DNA from: Rhodospirillaceae bacterium
GTDB taxonomy: Bacteria; Pseudomonadota; Alphaproteobacteria; Rhodospirillales; JABHCV01
Assembly: GCA_018662005.1 (NCBI GenBank)
Contig: JABJHA010000008.1
Location: 62,001 to 126,000 of the forward strand
Reading direction: 5' to 3'
DNA length: 64,000 nucleotides
Made by a program: the position numbers and the translations under genes. Under the pieces are notes generated by a model. That model did not search any database. It was not told the origin of the DNA and worked only from the letters and a program-made list of their open reading frames with translations. The stretch's first letter is position 1; each line of letters starts with the position of its first letter. Below, in pieces: positions 50,664 through 58,783 of the stretch.

Positions 50664-52196
50664 CTAAGAAGCAAATAAAACTTGTTGCAGGGAATCTTTC
50701 TGCCTTAAGGCATTTCGCTGAGCTTTAAACACATCTAGCTCTTTCTGACGCCCAAGTTTTGTTGCAAGCGCTACAATGTTCAATCGTCTGAGAATTTCAA
50801 TCGTTATAGGGCGCTTCTCTGACCAAAAAATCATCGAACTTAGAAATTCTTGAGCAGGCTCAGAATTTAGCAGACTGCATATGAGTTCGGCTTCATCTTT
50901 GGAGCCACACGGTAAAAAGTTCACCGTGTCATCAAGCATTACAGGCCGTCCCTTTAACGGAGTAATAATCTGAAAACTAAGGTTCTTATAGAATCCTGAG
51001 ATAGCCACCTTCCAAGGCGCAAAAGTATAGTCACCGACGCCGAAAATAGAGAACGGAGGTCGCTTTTTGTAAATTACGCTACCGCGTTTATCTAACAGCG
51101 ATTTGTTTTCATTGAGATATTTCCAAGTTTTAGGTGCATCGTCTTTAATGTGAGCAGTATCTTCCCCAATCACGTGCTGGGTAACAATTACATACTTCCT
51201 GCACTGCTTGACGCGACCATTTCCAACATCAGAACTCTTGTAGAGCGGGAATACGTACTCTTCTTCCAAACTCACATTTTGTCCAAAACCGTTAATTAAT
51301 CCGTCATCACCTATTGTCAGTTCCATGACCTTTGAGCAATCGTGTTTAAGACCCGAACGCCACACATGGTCTTTGTCAGTTCCTCTTAAAAATTGCCATC
51401 TCTGATAAGCCTCTACGTCCGCAATCAGGGTGTTGTCATGATAACCGAGGGTATGAGAAGGGGTGTGCGACTGAATGTCGTCATAAACTTCGCAGTCTTT
51501 AGACTTAGCCTCTCTAGTGCAGTCGATAAAGAACAAGCAAGCATCAACTGATGCATCAAAATTTTTCAATGCATCTATGCTAAAAAATTTTGCTGAATCT
51601 ATTCTTTGGTCTTTCTTCCAGGCTTGAATAAGAACTTTCCGCGCAACTGATGTCTTACACAACATAGCCAACGCACCCTTCCGGGTTTGAAGCCAATCTA
51701 AATGCTTAAGAAGCATCCACTCGGATATATCAAAGTTAGCTTTTCCGGTTATTGCATCGAAACCTTTTCGATTTTGGAAGTTGGATTTCTGAGGCAAATT
51801 CTGGCTGCCTAACATTCCCAACTCAGAACTTGTCACCCAAGGGGGGTTCCCAATAATCAAAATCGGTTCAGGCAAGTCATCAAGAATTTCTGGCCAATCT
51901 TGTGTAAAGAAATCAGCGTGTAGGAGATGGATTTTACTCTCCCAAGATGTTCCTTCTAATTGTTCACGGCAATGTTCTATGTGCGATTTGTTGATTTCAA
52001 CACCAACCAAACTTTTTGCATCTGAAAAAATACTAGAAGCGGCCCGTATGAAAGCGCCGCGTCCGCAAGTTGGCTCAAGAATCGACGCTGGTTTAAGGCC
52101 CAGTTGCTGGATCAATTCGACTGCTGCGGTGGCAAGTGTATCCGGAGTTTGAAAATCTCCAAACTCCCATACCTGTTTTGACTTTTTCGAGGCCAT
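50664..52196 (-). CDS. Class I N6-adenine DNA methyltransferase of a type II restriction-modification system
   Basis: A 510-residue methyltransferase: ILEPTCGRGAF (motif I, about residues 39-49), an IGNPPW motif IV (N117-P-P-W) that gives N6-adenine specificity, and FGDFQTP (motif X) at the start. The C-terminal half (about 250-480) has a TaqI-like target-recognition arrangement (PPFSIFGVGDYTFAPWKVAISG). It lies 6 bp after the putative restriction gene. Reads clearly more AT-rich than the flanking genes, so it was probably acquired. Confidence 0.85.
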   Translation of the reverse strand: MASKKSKQVWEFGDFQTPDTLATAAVELIQQLGLKPASILEPTCGRGAFIRAASSIFSDAKSLVGVEINKSHIEHCREQLEGTSWESKIHLLHADFFTQDWPEILDDLPEPILIIGNPPWVTSSELGMLGSQNLPQKSNFQNRKGFDAITGKANFDISEWMLLKHLDWLQTRKGALAMLCKTSVARKVLIQAWKKDQRIDSAKFFSIDALKNFDASVDACLFFIDCTREAKSKDCEVYDDIQSHTPSHTLGYHDNTLIADVEAYQRWQFLRGTDKDHVWRSGLKHDCSKVMELTIGDDGLINGFGQNVSLEEEYVFPLYKSSDVGNGRVKQCRKYVIVTQHVIGEDTAHIKDDAPKTWKYLNENKSLLDKRGSVIYKKRPPFSIFGVGDYTFAPWKVAISGFYKNLSFQIITPLKGRPVMLDDTVNFLPCGSKDEAELICSLLNSEPAQEFLSSMIFWSEKRPITIEILRRLNIVALATKLGRQKELDVFKAQRNALRQKDSLQQVLFAS

Positions 52197-52201
52197 ATCA
52201 A

Positions 52202-52855
52202 CTATCTTACGCGTAGGACACCAGAAACATCACCCGCTTTTTGTATAACTCTACGATATTGTAGCCGCCATTGTAGTGCGTTCGAGATCGTCAAATATCC
52301 TAGGTTTGGGGGAGTGGCTATAATTTGCTTGGCAATATTGTTAGCCTCTATCTCATCGACTGGAAGATTTTTGTCTTGCATGAAGGCGATAAGATCATCT
52401 TCATTTCCATCGCGTTCGAGGATTTCTAGGATTCCCCTCGTCATCTGAAAATCAGCAGTGCGAGACTTATCAATAAAAATTGTGTGTTGCATATTTAGTT
52501 GACCGGTTTGGTTTTCGTGGTCATCAGATTTCTCATACACAAATACGAGAAGATTATAGCCAAGCCCGAACACCTTCTGGCGCGCCGCCTTATATGGGCA
52601 AGAAGATTGAGGTTGGCGAATGCTGGTGACTTTCATATCAACAGATAGTCCTGGGAAATCGATTCCTGACGCCGCGTTGCAAACCTCATATTTATATTCA
52701 TCTGCTAGGTGGTCATTAAACTTGTGCTCTAGGTAGGTTCCAACTGCCTTCCCATCAGTAACTCCATATAGAGTAGGTTCGTCATGTGTACTCTCGATCT
52801 CAGCAAATTTTTCCGCTTCTTCCAAAAGTAGTTTTAGCGTGAGAGTATTTTTCAT
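52202..52855 (-). CDS. Putative type II restriction endonuclease
   Basis: A 217-residue protein of no recognised name. A PD-(D/E)xK-type core is visible as LEHKF (Glu43), GIDFPGL (Asp66) and VDMK (Asp73, Lys75) in order. It directly precedes the methyltransferase on the same strand, the usual restriction-modification arrangement, and shares its AT-rich composition. The recognition sequence cannot be told. Start MKNTLTLKLLLEE at 52855. Confidence 0.7.
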   Translation of the reverse strand: MKNTLTLKLLLEEAEKFAEIESTHDEPTLYGVTDGKAVGTYLEHKFNDHLADEYKYEVCNAASGIDFPGLSVDMKVTSIRQPQSSCPYKAARQKVFGLGYNLLVFVYEKSDDHENQTGQLNMQHTIFIDKSRTADFQMTRGILEILERDGNEDDLIAFMQDKNLPVDEIEANNIAKQIIATPPNLGYLTISNALQWRLQYRRVIQKAGDVSGVLRVR

Positions 52856-53024
52856 ATGACACTCGATATTATGATTTGCGTTAAATTAGACAGTACATTT
52901 TGGTGTAACGCTACTGCTTGTGCAATGTTCAAACTCGTGTGACGCTAATACCTCTTTCTTAAGGCATATGAAAATATCGAAAGCTTCACAGCGATAATCA
53001 ATGATGAATAAGATAAAGCTAACC

Positions 53025-54341
53025 CTAAAGCGGCAACTTGATACGTGCCCGCAGGCCGCCGTTGGGACTGTCGTCCAATTCAATATCGCCACCGTGTGCC
53101 CGCACCACATCGCGGGCGATGGTCATCCCCAGGCCAACGCCGCCGGTACCGGGATTTCTTGACTCGTCAATACGGAAGAACGGTTTGAACACATCCTCGC
53201 GCATTTCTTGGGGAATGCCCGGACCATCATCATCAATGGTGATATCGACCAGATCACCACGTTTACCGGCCTTGACCGACACATGCTCGGCGTAACGCAT
53301 GGCGTTGTCGATCAAATTGGTCAGGCAGCGCCTGAACACCTTGGGTCTGAGCGGAACCGTGATGGCACTTTCAACATGCAGGTCGATAATGCCGCCCTGG
53401 CGACGGGCCTGGGCGGAAACGCTGCCTAAAATTTCACCCAGATCGGTCTCTACAGGTTCCTCGCCGCCCTCGCCCCTGGCAAAGGCCAGATACCCTTCAA
53501 GCATATGCTCCATCTCGCCGATGTCGTTTTTCAGTTCGGTCAGGCTATCATCTGCGGCAGCCATTTCCAGTTGCAGTTTCATGCGCGCCAGGGGTGTCCT
53601 GAGATCGTGGGAAACACCGGCCAGCATTTTGGTTCGTTGCGAGATCTGGCGCTGGATGCGGTCACGCATGTCAATAAAGGCAGCGGCGGCCTGACGCACT
53701 TCGGTGGCACCCTCCGGCTTGAACTTTGGCGCGTCGCGCCCCTTGCCAAAATCATCGGCGGCTTCAGCCAGCCGCCGGATCGGCTTGACCTGATTGCGCA
53801 TGAAAATGGTCGCGACGGCAAACAGGACAAGCGAACTGCCAACCATCCAGATAACAAATACATAGGTGGTCGAACTGAACAGACGTTTGCGCGAAGTGAT
53901 CACATGCAAGACGCCGTCGGAAAGTTGCACATCGATAACCACATCACGGGCCAGACTTTCAGAATCCACATAAAAAGGCCGCCCGACAGCTTCGCGCATG
54001 GCCTTGACCAGGGTTTCTTCCATTTTCCCCGACATCACGGATTGCGAGCTGGGGATGATTGCGTCCTTTTTGAAGCTCATCAACATGTTCATGTTTTTTG
54101 CCGGCAGCTCCAGTATCCAGTCGATATTGTCCTTATCGGGATTACGGCGCATCAAATCAATGACAGAGGCGATGTCCCCTGCAACGCCGCGAGACAGGGT
54201 CAGCGACACCTTGTGCCAGTGACTTTCGTAGAAAATAAGCGCCGCAATCACCTGCAGAATGACCAGCGGCATGATGATAATCATCAGCGAGCGGCCCAGC
54301 AGGCTTTTTGGTAACAGGCGTTTGATAAAGGGCGTCGACAT
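53025..54341 (-). CDS. EnvZ-like sensor histidine kinase
   Basis: The start ATG 54341 lies 1 bp after the response-regulator stop (TAAT-ATG). The 438-residue kinase has two transmembrane helices (about 22-40 and 160-180), a periplasmic loop, a HAMP domain (about 181-235), a dimerisation domain with H245 in AGVSHDLRTPLARM, and a HATPase domain with N, DDGPGIP and GTGGVGLGM boxes. It is the last gene of a MarR-OmpR-kinase operon. Confidence 0.92.
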   Translation of the reverse strand: MSTPFIKRLLPKSLLGRSLMIIIMPLVILQVIAALIFYESHWHKVSLTLSRGVAGDIASVIDLMRRNPDKDNIDWILELPAKNMNMLMSFKKDAIIPSSQSVMSGKMEETLVKAMREAVGRPFYVDSESLARDVVIDVQLSDGVLHVITSRKRLFSSTTYVFVIWMVGSSLVLFAVATIFMRNQVKPIRRLAEAADDFGKGRDAPKFKPEGATEVRQAAAAFIDMRDRIQRQISQRTKMLAGVSHDLRTPLARMKLQLEMAAADDSLTELKNDIGEMEHMLEGYLAFARGEGGEEPVETDLGEILGSVSAQARRQGGIIDLHVESAITVPLRPKVFRRCLTNLIDNAMRYAEHVSVKAGKRGDLVDITIDDDGPGIPQEMREDVFKPFFRIDESRNPGTGGVGLGMTIARDVVRAHGGDIELDDSPNGGLRARIKLPL

Positions 54342-54342
54342 A

Positions 54343-55026
54343 TTAATCCGGACGCAGTACGTAGCCTTTGCCACGCACTGTCTGCAGGTAAGTTGGAAGT
54401 TTCGGGTTTGGTTCTATCTTGCGGCGAAGGCGGGTCACCTGCACGTCAATGGCACGGCTGCCGCCACTGGCGCCGGTCATTTCGGTCAGCTCTTCACGAC
54501 TTAACACCGCCCCCAAGCTGGCCGCCAATACCTTAAGCAACGCCGCCTCTACATCGGTCAGGCGGATAACTTCGCCGTCCTCGCTAAGCACCTCCCGGGC
54601 CTGGTCATAAACCACATCGCCGAGCTTGATTTCCACGGGCGCCACTTTTGGGGCCGGGACGCGGCGCAGGATGGCGTTGATCCGCAACAACAGTTCGCGT
54701 GGCTCGAAGGGCTTGCTCAGGTAGTCATCAACGCCGCCCTCAAGCCCGTCAATCCGGTCTTCTGGTTCGCCCATGGCCGTCAGCATCAGGATCGGCACGG
54801 TGCTTGTCTTGCGCAGATCGGCGGCGAAATCCAGGCCACTTTCCCCCGGCATCATGCGATCCAGAACCAGCAAATCAAAGGTCAGACCTTTCAGGCGTTC
54901 ACGGGCGTCCGTGGCATCGGTCGCCGTCGACACCCAAAAGCCGCTCTCGGTGAGGAACTGGCGCAACAATTCACGCAGACGATCATCGTCGTCGATCACC
55001 AAAATATGGGGCTGCTCGCTATCCAT
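54343..55026 (-). CDS. OmpR-family response regulator
   Basis: A 227-residue protein: receiver domain with D56 (LLVLDRMMPGESG) and a winged-helix effector domain (about 130-225; VDVQVTRLRRKIEPNPKLPTYLQTVRGKGYVL). It partners with the kinase gene 1 bp downstream. The EnvZ/OmpR order in alphaproteobacteria often controls osmotic or envelope responses. 16 bp separate it from the MarR gene. Confidence 0.93.
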   Translation of the reverse strand: MDSEQPHILVIDDDDRLRELLRQFLTESGFWVSTATDATDARERLKGLTFDLLVLDRMMPGESGLDFAADLRKTSTVPILMLTAMGEPEDRIDGLEGGVDDYLSKPFEPRELLLRINAILRRVPAPKVAPVEIKLGDVVYDQAREVLSEDGEVIRLTDVEAALLKVLAASLGAVLSREELTEMTGASGGSRAIDVQVTRLRRKIEPNPKLPTYLQTVRGKGYVLRPD

Positions 55027-55042
55027 GACTGACTATAACACC

Positions 55043-55549
55043 CTAAACCCGTTGCCGATCCTTCTTGTTGATTATACCGCGCAACACATCCTTGAAACCG
55101 CGCGGTGCATCTGGCCCGGCATTTTGATAAGCGGCGGCGATACGTTCTGCCTGACGGGCCGTCAGCAAGGCTTCAATTTCAATGCCTTTTTCGCACAGAT
55201 GAAGCAAGCGGCGGCGGCCATCGCCGACGTCCTGACGTTGTTCAATAAAACCCTCATCGACCAACTGGCGTAATACCCTGGCCAGACTCTGCTTGGTGAT
55301 TTGCAGGATATCGAGAAGCTGGCTGACAGTCATGCCGGGACTGCGGCCAACAAAATAAATGACCCGGTGATGAGCGCGACCAAAACCATACCGGGCAAGG
55401 ATGGCATCCGGTTCGGCGGTGAAATCCCGATAGGCGAAGAACAGCAGTTCAATGGCCTGACGCAAATCCTCCATATCCTCCATATCCTCCATATCCTGGG
55501 GTTCTACAGGGGGGGCGTCGTGGTCCGGTGGGGTCCTGGATGCGGTCAT
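55043..55549 (-). CDS. MarR-family regulator
   Basis: A 168-residue winged-helix regulator with a helix-turn-helix (VSQLLDILQITKQSLARVLRQLVDEGFIEQ) and a D-x-R wing. Its N-terminus carries MEDMEDMED, coded by a 9-bp tandem repeat (55471-55500). It is first in a MarR-RR-HK operon and divergent from ilvE across a palindromic operator, suggesting autoregulation. Confidence 0.9.
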   Translation of the reverse strand: MTASRTPPDHDAPPVEPQDMEDMEDMEDLRQAIELLFFAYRDFTAEPDAILARYGFGRAHHRVIYFVGRSPGMTVSQLLDILQITKQSLARVLRQLVDEGFIEQRQDVGDGRRRLLHLCEKGIEIEALLTARQAERIAAAYQNAGPDAPRGFKDVLRGIINKKDRQRV

Positions 55550-55576
55550 CTGCGCCCCTTAAACAGGTTACATGAA

Positions 55577-55603
55577 ATATATGTCAGCCTTATTGACATA
55601 TAT
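55577..55603. promoter_or_regulatory. Perfect palindromic operator between marR and ilvE
   Basis: ATATATGTCA (55577-55586) and its complement TGACATATAT (55594-55603) form a perfect 10-bp-arm inverted repeat with a 7-bp spacer, 27 bp in all. This is the classical MarR-dimer site layout, 28 bp upstream of the marR start and 64 bp before ilvE. Confidence 0.65.
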
Positions 55604-55667
55604 GCCTCATCCTGCTAGAAAACGCAAGATACTTTTGCATTAACGGGACTTTTGGAAAGATAATTTC

Positions 55668-56555
55668 ATGTCGGCACCTTCTTTCGACGATCGCGATGGT
55701 CTTATCTGGCTTAATGGTGAACTTATTGACTGGCGGGATGCCAAGTTGCACATCCTGAGCCATGCCCTTCACTACGGCTCGTCGGTGTTCGAGGGGGTCC
55801 GTTGTTACAGCGGCAACGTCTTCAAACTGACCGAACATTCCCAGCGCTTGATTGATTCGGCAGCACTGCTGGGCTTTGAAATCCCCTATTCCCTGGAAGA
55901 CATCAACAATGCCTGCATCGAAACCCTGAAGGCCAACAACATCACCGAAGGTTACCTGCGTCCGGTCGCCTGGCGGGGCAGCGAAATGATGGCGATCAGC
56001 GCCCAGAACACGACCATCCACTTGTCGGTGGCGACCTGGGAATGGCCATCCTATTTCTCGCCGGAGGCCCGCATGAAAGGCATCCGCCTGAAAACCGGCC
56101 CGTGGAAGCGTCCGTCGCCTGAAACAGAGCCTGTCCATTCAAAGGCAGCCGGCCTCTACATGATTTGCACCTTATCAAAGCACGCCGTCGAAAAAGACGG
56201 TTACGACGACGCCATGATGCTCGACTGGCGCGGCCAGATCGCCGAGGCAACCGGCGCCAACATCTTCCTCTATATGGGTGATGGTAAATTGCACACGCCG
56301 ACCCCTGATTGCTTCCTCAACGGCATCACCCGCCAGACTGTCATCGAGCTTGCGAAAAACCGCGGCATCGACGTCGTCGAACGCGCCATCATGCCCGAAG
56401 AACTGGCCGACGCATCAGAAGTGTTCCTGACCGGCACGGCAGCCGAGGTGACCCCGGTCGGCGAGATCGACGAGCACACATTCACACCGGGCGATATTTG
56501 TAAAACGCTGATGGAAGACTACGACAAGGCGGTCGGAAAGTGGCCTGCTAACTAG
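55668..56555 (+). CDS. ilvE: Branched-chain amino acid aminotransferase
   Basis: A 295-residue fold-type IV PLP aminotransferase. Residues: FEGVRCYSG, the PLP lysine K159 in HSKAAGLYM, the Glu of EATGANIF and GITRQTVIELA. It interconverts Val, Leu, Ile with their keto acids. It is divergent from marR; whether it is regulated by it is open. A convergent LOG gene follows after 17 bp. Confidence 0.93.
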   Translation: MSAPSFDDRDGLIWLNGELIDWRDAKLHILSHALHYGSSVFEGVRCYSGNVFKLTEHSQRLIDSAALLGFEIPYSLEDINNACIETLKANNITEGYLRPVAWRGSEMMAISAQNTTIHLSVATWEWPSYFSPEARMKGIRLKTGPWKRPSPETEPVHSKAAGLYMICTLSKHAVEKDGYDDAMMLDWRGQIAEATGANIFLYMGDGKLHTPTPDCFLNGITRQTVIELAKNRGIDVVERAIMPEELADASEVFLTGTAAEVTPVGEIDEHTFTPGDICKTLMEDYDKAVGKWPAN

Positions 56556-56572
56556 AGGCGGCAAGCAGCCTC

Positions 56573-57409
56573 CTACAAGCTGCCGCCCGGGCGCTTTAGG
56601 GCGGCTTTGTTGAGCTCGCCGGTAATATAGTCGAAGGCTTCGTCGACAGTTTCCAGTCGCTTGAACAATTTCAAATCATCGGCCGAGATGGTTCCGTAAC
56701 GGACCAGCGCATCGAAATTAATGACCTCGTTCCAGAACGACGCCCCGTAGAGCACAATCGGCATTTTCTTGCTCAGTTTCTGGGTCTGAATAAGGGTCAT
56801 CAGCTCGAAAAACTCATCCATGGTGCCAAAACCACCGGGAAAGGCGATCAGCGCCTTGGCCAGATAGGTGAACCAGAATTTGCGCATGAAGAAATAATTG
56901 AATTCAAAATTCAACTCGCGCGAGATATAGGGATTGTCGGACTGTTCGTGGGGCAGGGAAATATTAAGGCCGATGTTAAGGCCCCTGGCTTCCGAGGCGC
57001 CGCGGTTGGCGGCTTCCATCAGCCCCGGTCCGCCGCCAGTGCAGACAACAAAACGCCGCCGGCCTTTCTCGAGCCCTTTCGACCATTTGGTCAGGCGCTT
57101 GGCCAGTTCGCGGGCCTCTTCATAATAACGGGCCATGGAAAGGTCGCGCTGGGCATTTGAAACCCGGGCGGCATCACCACTTTCCCTGGCTTCCTTCAGG
57201 GCAGCGCGGGCTTCCCTTCGCGGCAGCATCCGGGCGGAGCCGAAAAAGACGATGGTGTCGCTGACATTGAAATCCTCGAAGCGGGACTCAGGTTCAAGGT
57301 ATTCCGACAGAATCCGCATGGTGCGAGCCTCGCGCCGCTTCAAAAAGCCGGTATTTTTGTAGGCCTTGACCGGCCAGTCGTCTGCGTCCTGTTCGGACAT
57401 GGTGGGCAT
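56573..57409 (-). CDS. LOG-family protein (cytokinin riboside 5'-monophosphate phosphoribohydrolase type)
   Basis: A 278-residue protein with a Rossmann-like core: FVVCTGGGPGLMEAANRGA, and the LOG motif FPGGFGTMDEFFE with its catalytic Arg/Glu set. LOG proteins hydrolyse nucleoside 5'-monophosphates to base and ribose-5-phosphate; older labels call them lysine decarboxylases. The N-terminal 80 residues are an extra helical part. The last gene in the leftward mo/pgsA run, 3 bp after the HAD gene. Confidence 0.88.
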   Translation of the reverse strand: MPTMSEQDADDWPVKAYKNTGFLKRREARTMRILSEYLEPESRFEDFNVSDTIVFFGSARMLPRREARAALKEARESGDAARVSNAQRDLSMARYYEEARELAKRLTKWSKGLEKGRRRFVVCTGGGPGLMEAANRGASEARGLNIGLNISLPHEQSDNPYISRELNFEFNYFFMRKFWFTYLAKALIAFPGGFGTMDEFFELMTLIQTQKLSKKMPIVLYGASFWNEVINFDALVRYGTISADDLKLFKRLETVDEAFDYITGELNKAALKRPGGSL

Positions 57410-57412
57410 CTC

Positions 57413-58042
57413 CTATATCGATAAACCGGTCAGGTCGGGGATGATCGTCGTTCCGTCGGGAAATGGATTGACGTCGCCACGACCGACCCGGCCAATGAAT
57501 TGAAGTCCGGTTTCCTCTGCTGCGTGGTAGTCGGTCATGGCGTCACCGACAAACAGGCAATCCGGCCCGTTTAAAGAATGCTCGAAAAGCAGGTCCATGA
57601 CGATCGGCCCCTTGCGCCGGGGTGATCCGTGGATCGAGGTAAAATAATCCGCCATATCGCGGCGCTCGATAATATCCCGCAGTTCCGTCTCAGGCGTCCC
57701 TGAGATAACGAAAATCGGCAATTCCTTGATGTTTTTTTTAAGAAATTCGAGGGCCCCAGGAACCCCGTCACAGGCGATCACAGCTTCCTTAACGAGAGCG
57801 CTGTAACGCCCTGCAAGGTCCGCCAGTTCATCCTTATTCAACTCAATGTCGAGAAATTCCCGGTGACAATGGAGGATTTTATCAACCCTTGAGATGCCCT
57901 CATGGGCCAGATGATAAGCCACAGTCTGCTCAAGAACGCTCTGCCCGTGTTCCCCGTAAAGGGTGCGGAATGCCTGGGATTTTATTTCTGCTGATTCAAC
58001 CAGAACCCCGTCGAAATCGAAAAATATTGCCTGATACTTAAT
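57413..58042 (-). CDS. HAD-superfamily phosphatase with apparent ATT start
   Basis: The motif I segment IFFDFDGVLVES (nucleophile D9, acid D11) lies upstream of the first ATG of the open frame (57922), so translation must start earlier. In this frame there is no ATG, GTG or TTG upstream of motif I. AGGAGG at 58052-58057 is 9 nt ahead of an ATT codon at 58042-58040, within the end of moaE. From ATT the protein is 209 residues, normal for phosphoglycolate-phosphatase-like HADs: motif II ISGTPE and motif III/IV KGPIVMDLL, VGDAMTD are all present. Confidence 0.85.
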   Translation of the reverse strand: MKYQAIFFDFDGVLVESAEIKSQAFRTLYGEHGQSVLEQTVAYHLAHEGISRVDKILHCHREFLDIELNKDELADLAGRYSALVKEAVIACDGVPGALEFLKKNIKELPIFVISGTPETELRDIIERRDMADYFTSIHGSPRRKGPIVMDLLFEHSLNGPDCLFVGDAMTDYHAAEETGLQFIGRVGRGDVNPFPDGTTIIPDLTGLSI

Positions 58043-58511
58043 CGGACGAATCCTCCTGATTTTTTTCCAGCCAACGGGCCTGGGCCCGGGTGTCGCTATC
58101 CTTGGCCTCGACCCAATTGGCGCCCTTTTCAGATTCTTCGAGCTTCCAGAAAGGGGCTTCGGTTTTGAGCCAGTCTATCAAAAAGCGGCAGGCATCGAAG
58201 GCGGCGTCCCGATGGGCCGACGAAGCCGCGACCAGGACGATTTGATCAGCCGGCTCGAGACGACCATAGCGATGAATAATCAGGGTTTTTTCCAGCGGCC
58301 AGCGGGCCTGGGCCTGGGCCTCTATTTCAGTCAACGCTTTTTCGGTCATGCCCGGATAGTGCTCCAGGGTCATGGCGCTGATTTTGGTATCGCCTGCTAT
58401 CTCGCGGACCAAGCCTGTGAAGGCGCAAACACCCCCGACGCTCTTGTTCCCGGCGCTTAAAGTCGCAACTTCCTGAGCAAAATCGAAATCCTCGCGCTGC
58501 AACCGGATCAT
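58038..58511 (-). CDS. moaE: Molybdopterin synthase catalytic subunit MoaE
   Basis: A 157-residue protein: GGVCAFTGLVRE, TLEHYPGMTEKAL and SSAHRDAAFDACRFLIDWLKTEAPFWKLE (active-site residues His/Arg and Lys). With MoaD it converts precursor Z to molybdopterin. Its stop codon overlaps the HAD start; it is 2 bp after moaD. Confidence 0.95.
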   Translation of the reverse strand: MIRLQREDFDFAQEVATLSAGNKSVGGVCAFTGLVREIAGDTKISAMTLEHYPGMTEKALTEIEAQAQARWPLEKTLIIHRYGRLEPADQIVLVAASSAHRDAAFDACRFLIDWLKTEAPFWKLEESEKGANWVEAKDSDTRAQARWLEKNQEDSSD

Positions 58512-58513
58512 GG

Positions 58514-58765
58514 TTACCCCCCCGTCACAGGTGGAAAGAAGGCGACTTCATCATCGGGGCCAACGGGGTGTTGCAGCTTGACGTGTTCCTGATTGACGGC
58601 GGCGCGGATTACGCTGACATCGGCAAAAGCCTGGGCATGGCCGGCCCCCTGCTCTTTCAGCCAGTCGATCAGGCTCTCCACGGTGGTGACGCTGGCCGGC
58701 GGGTTCAGCTCTTCACTTCCGACACCGGTTTTGTCACGGACCCAGGAAAAATAAATTATTTTCAC
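58514..58765 (-). CDS. moaD: Molybdopterin synthase sulfur carrier subunit MoaD
   Basis: An 83-residue beta-grasp protein ending in the required Gly-Gly (PPVTGG), the thiocarboxylate carrier for the dithiolene sulfurs. It starts MKIIYFSWVRDKTG and contains the AAVNQEHVK segment. moaE follows 2 bp later; moeA lies 18 bp upstream. Confidence 0.95.
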   Translation of the reverse strand: MKIIYFSWVRDKTGVGSEELNPPASVTTVESLIDWLKEQGAGHAQAFADVSVIRAAVNQEHVKLQHPVGPDDEVAFFPPVTGG

Positions 58766-58783
58766 GTCTTCTCCTTGATTAAT

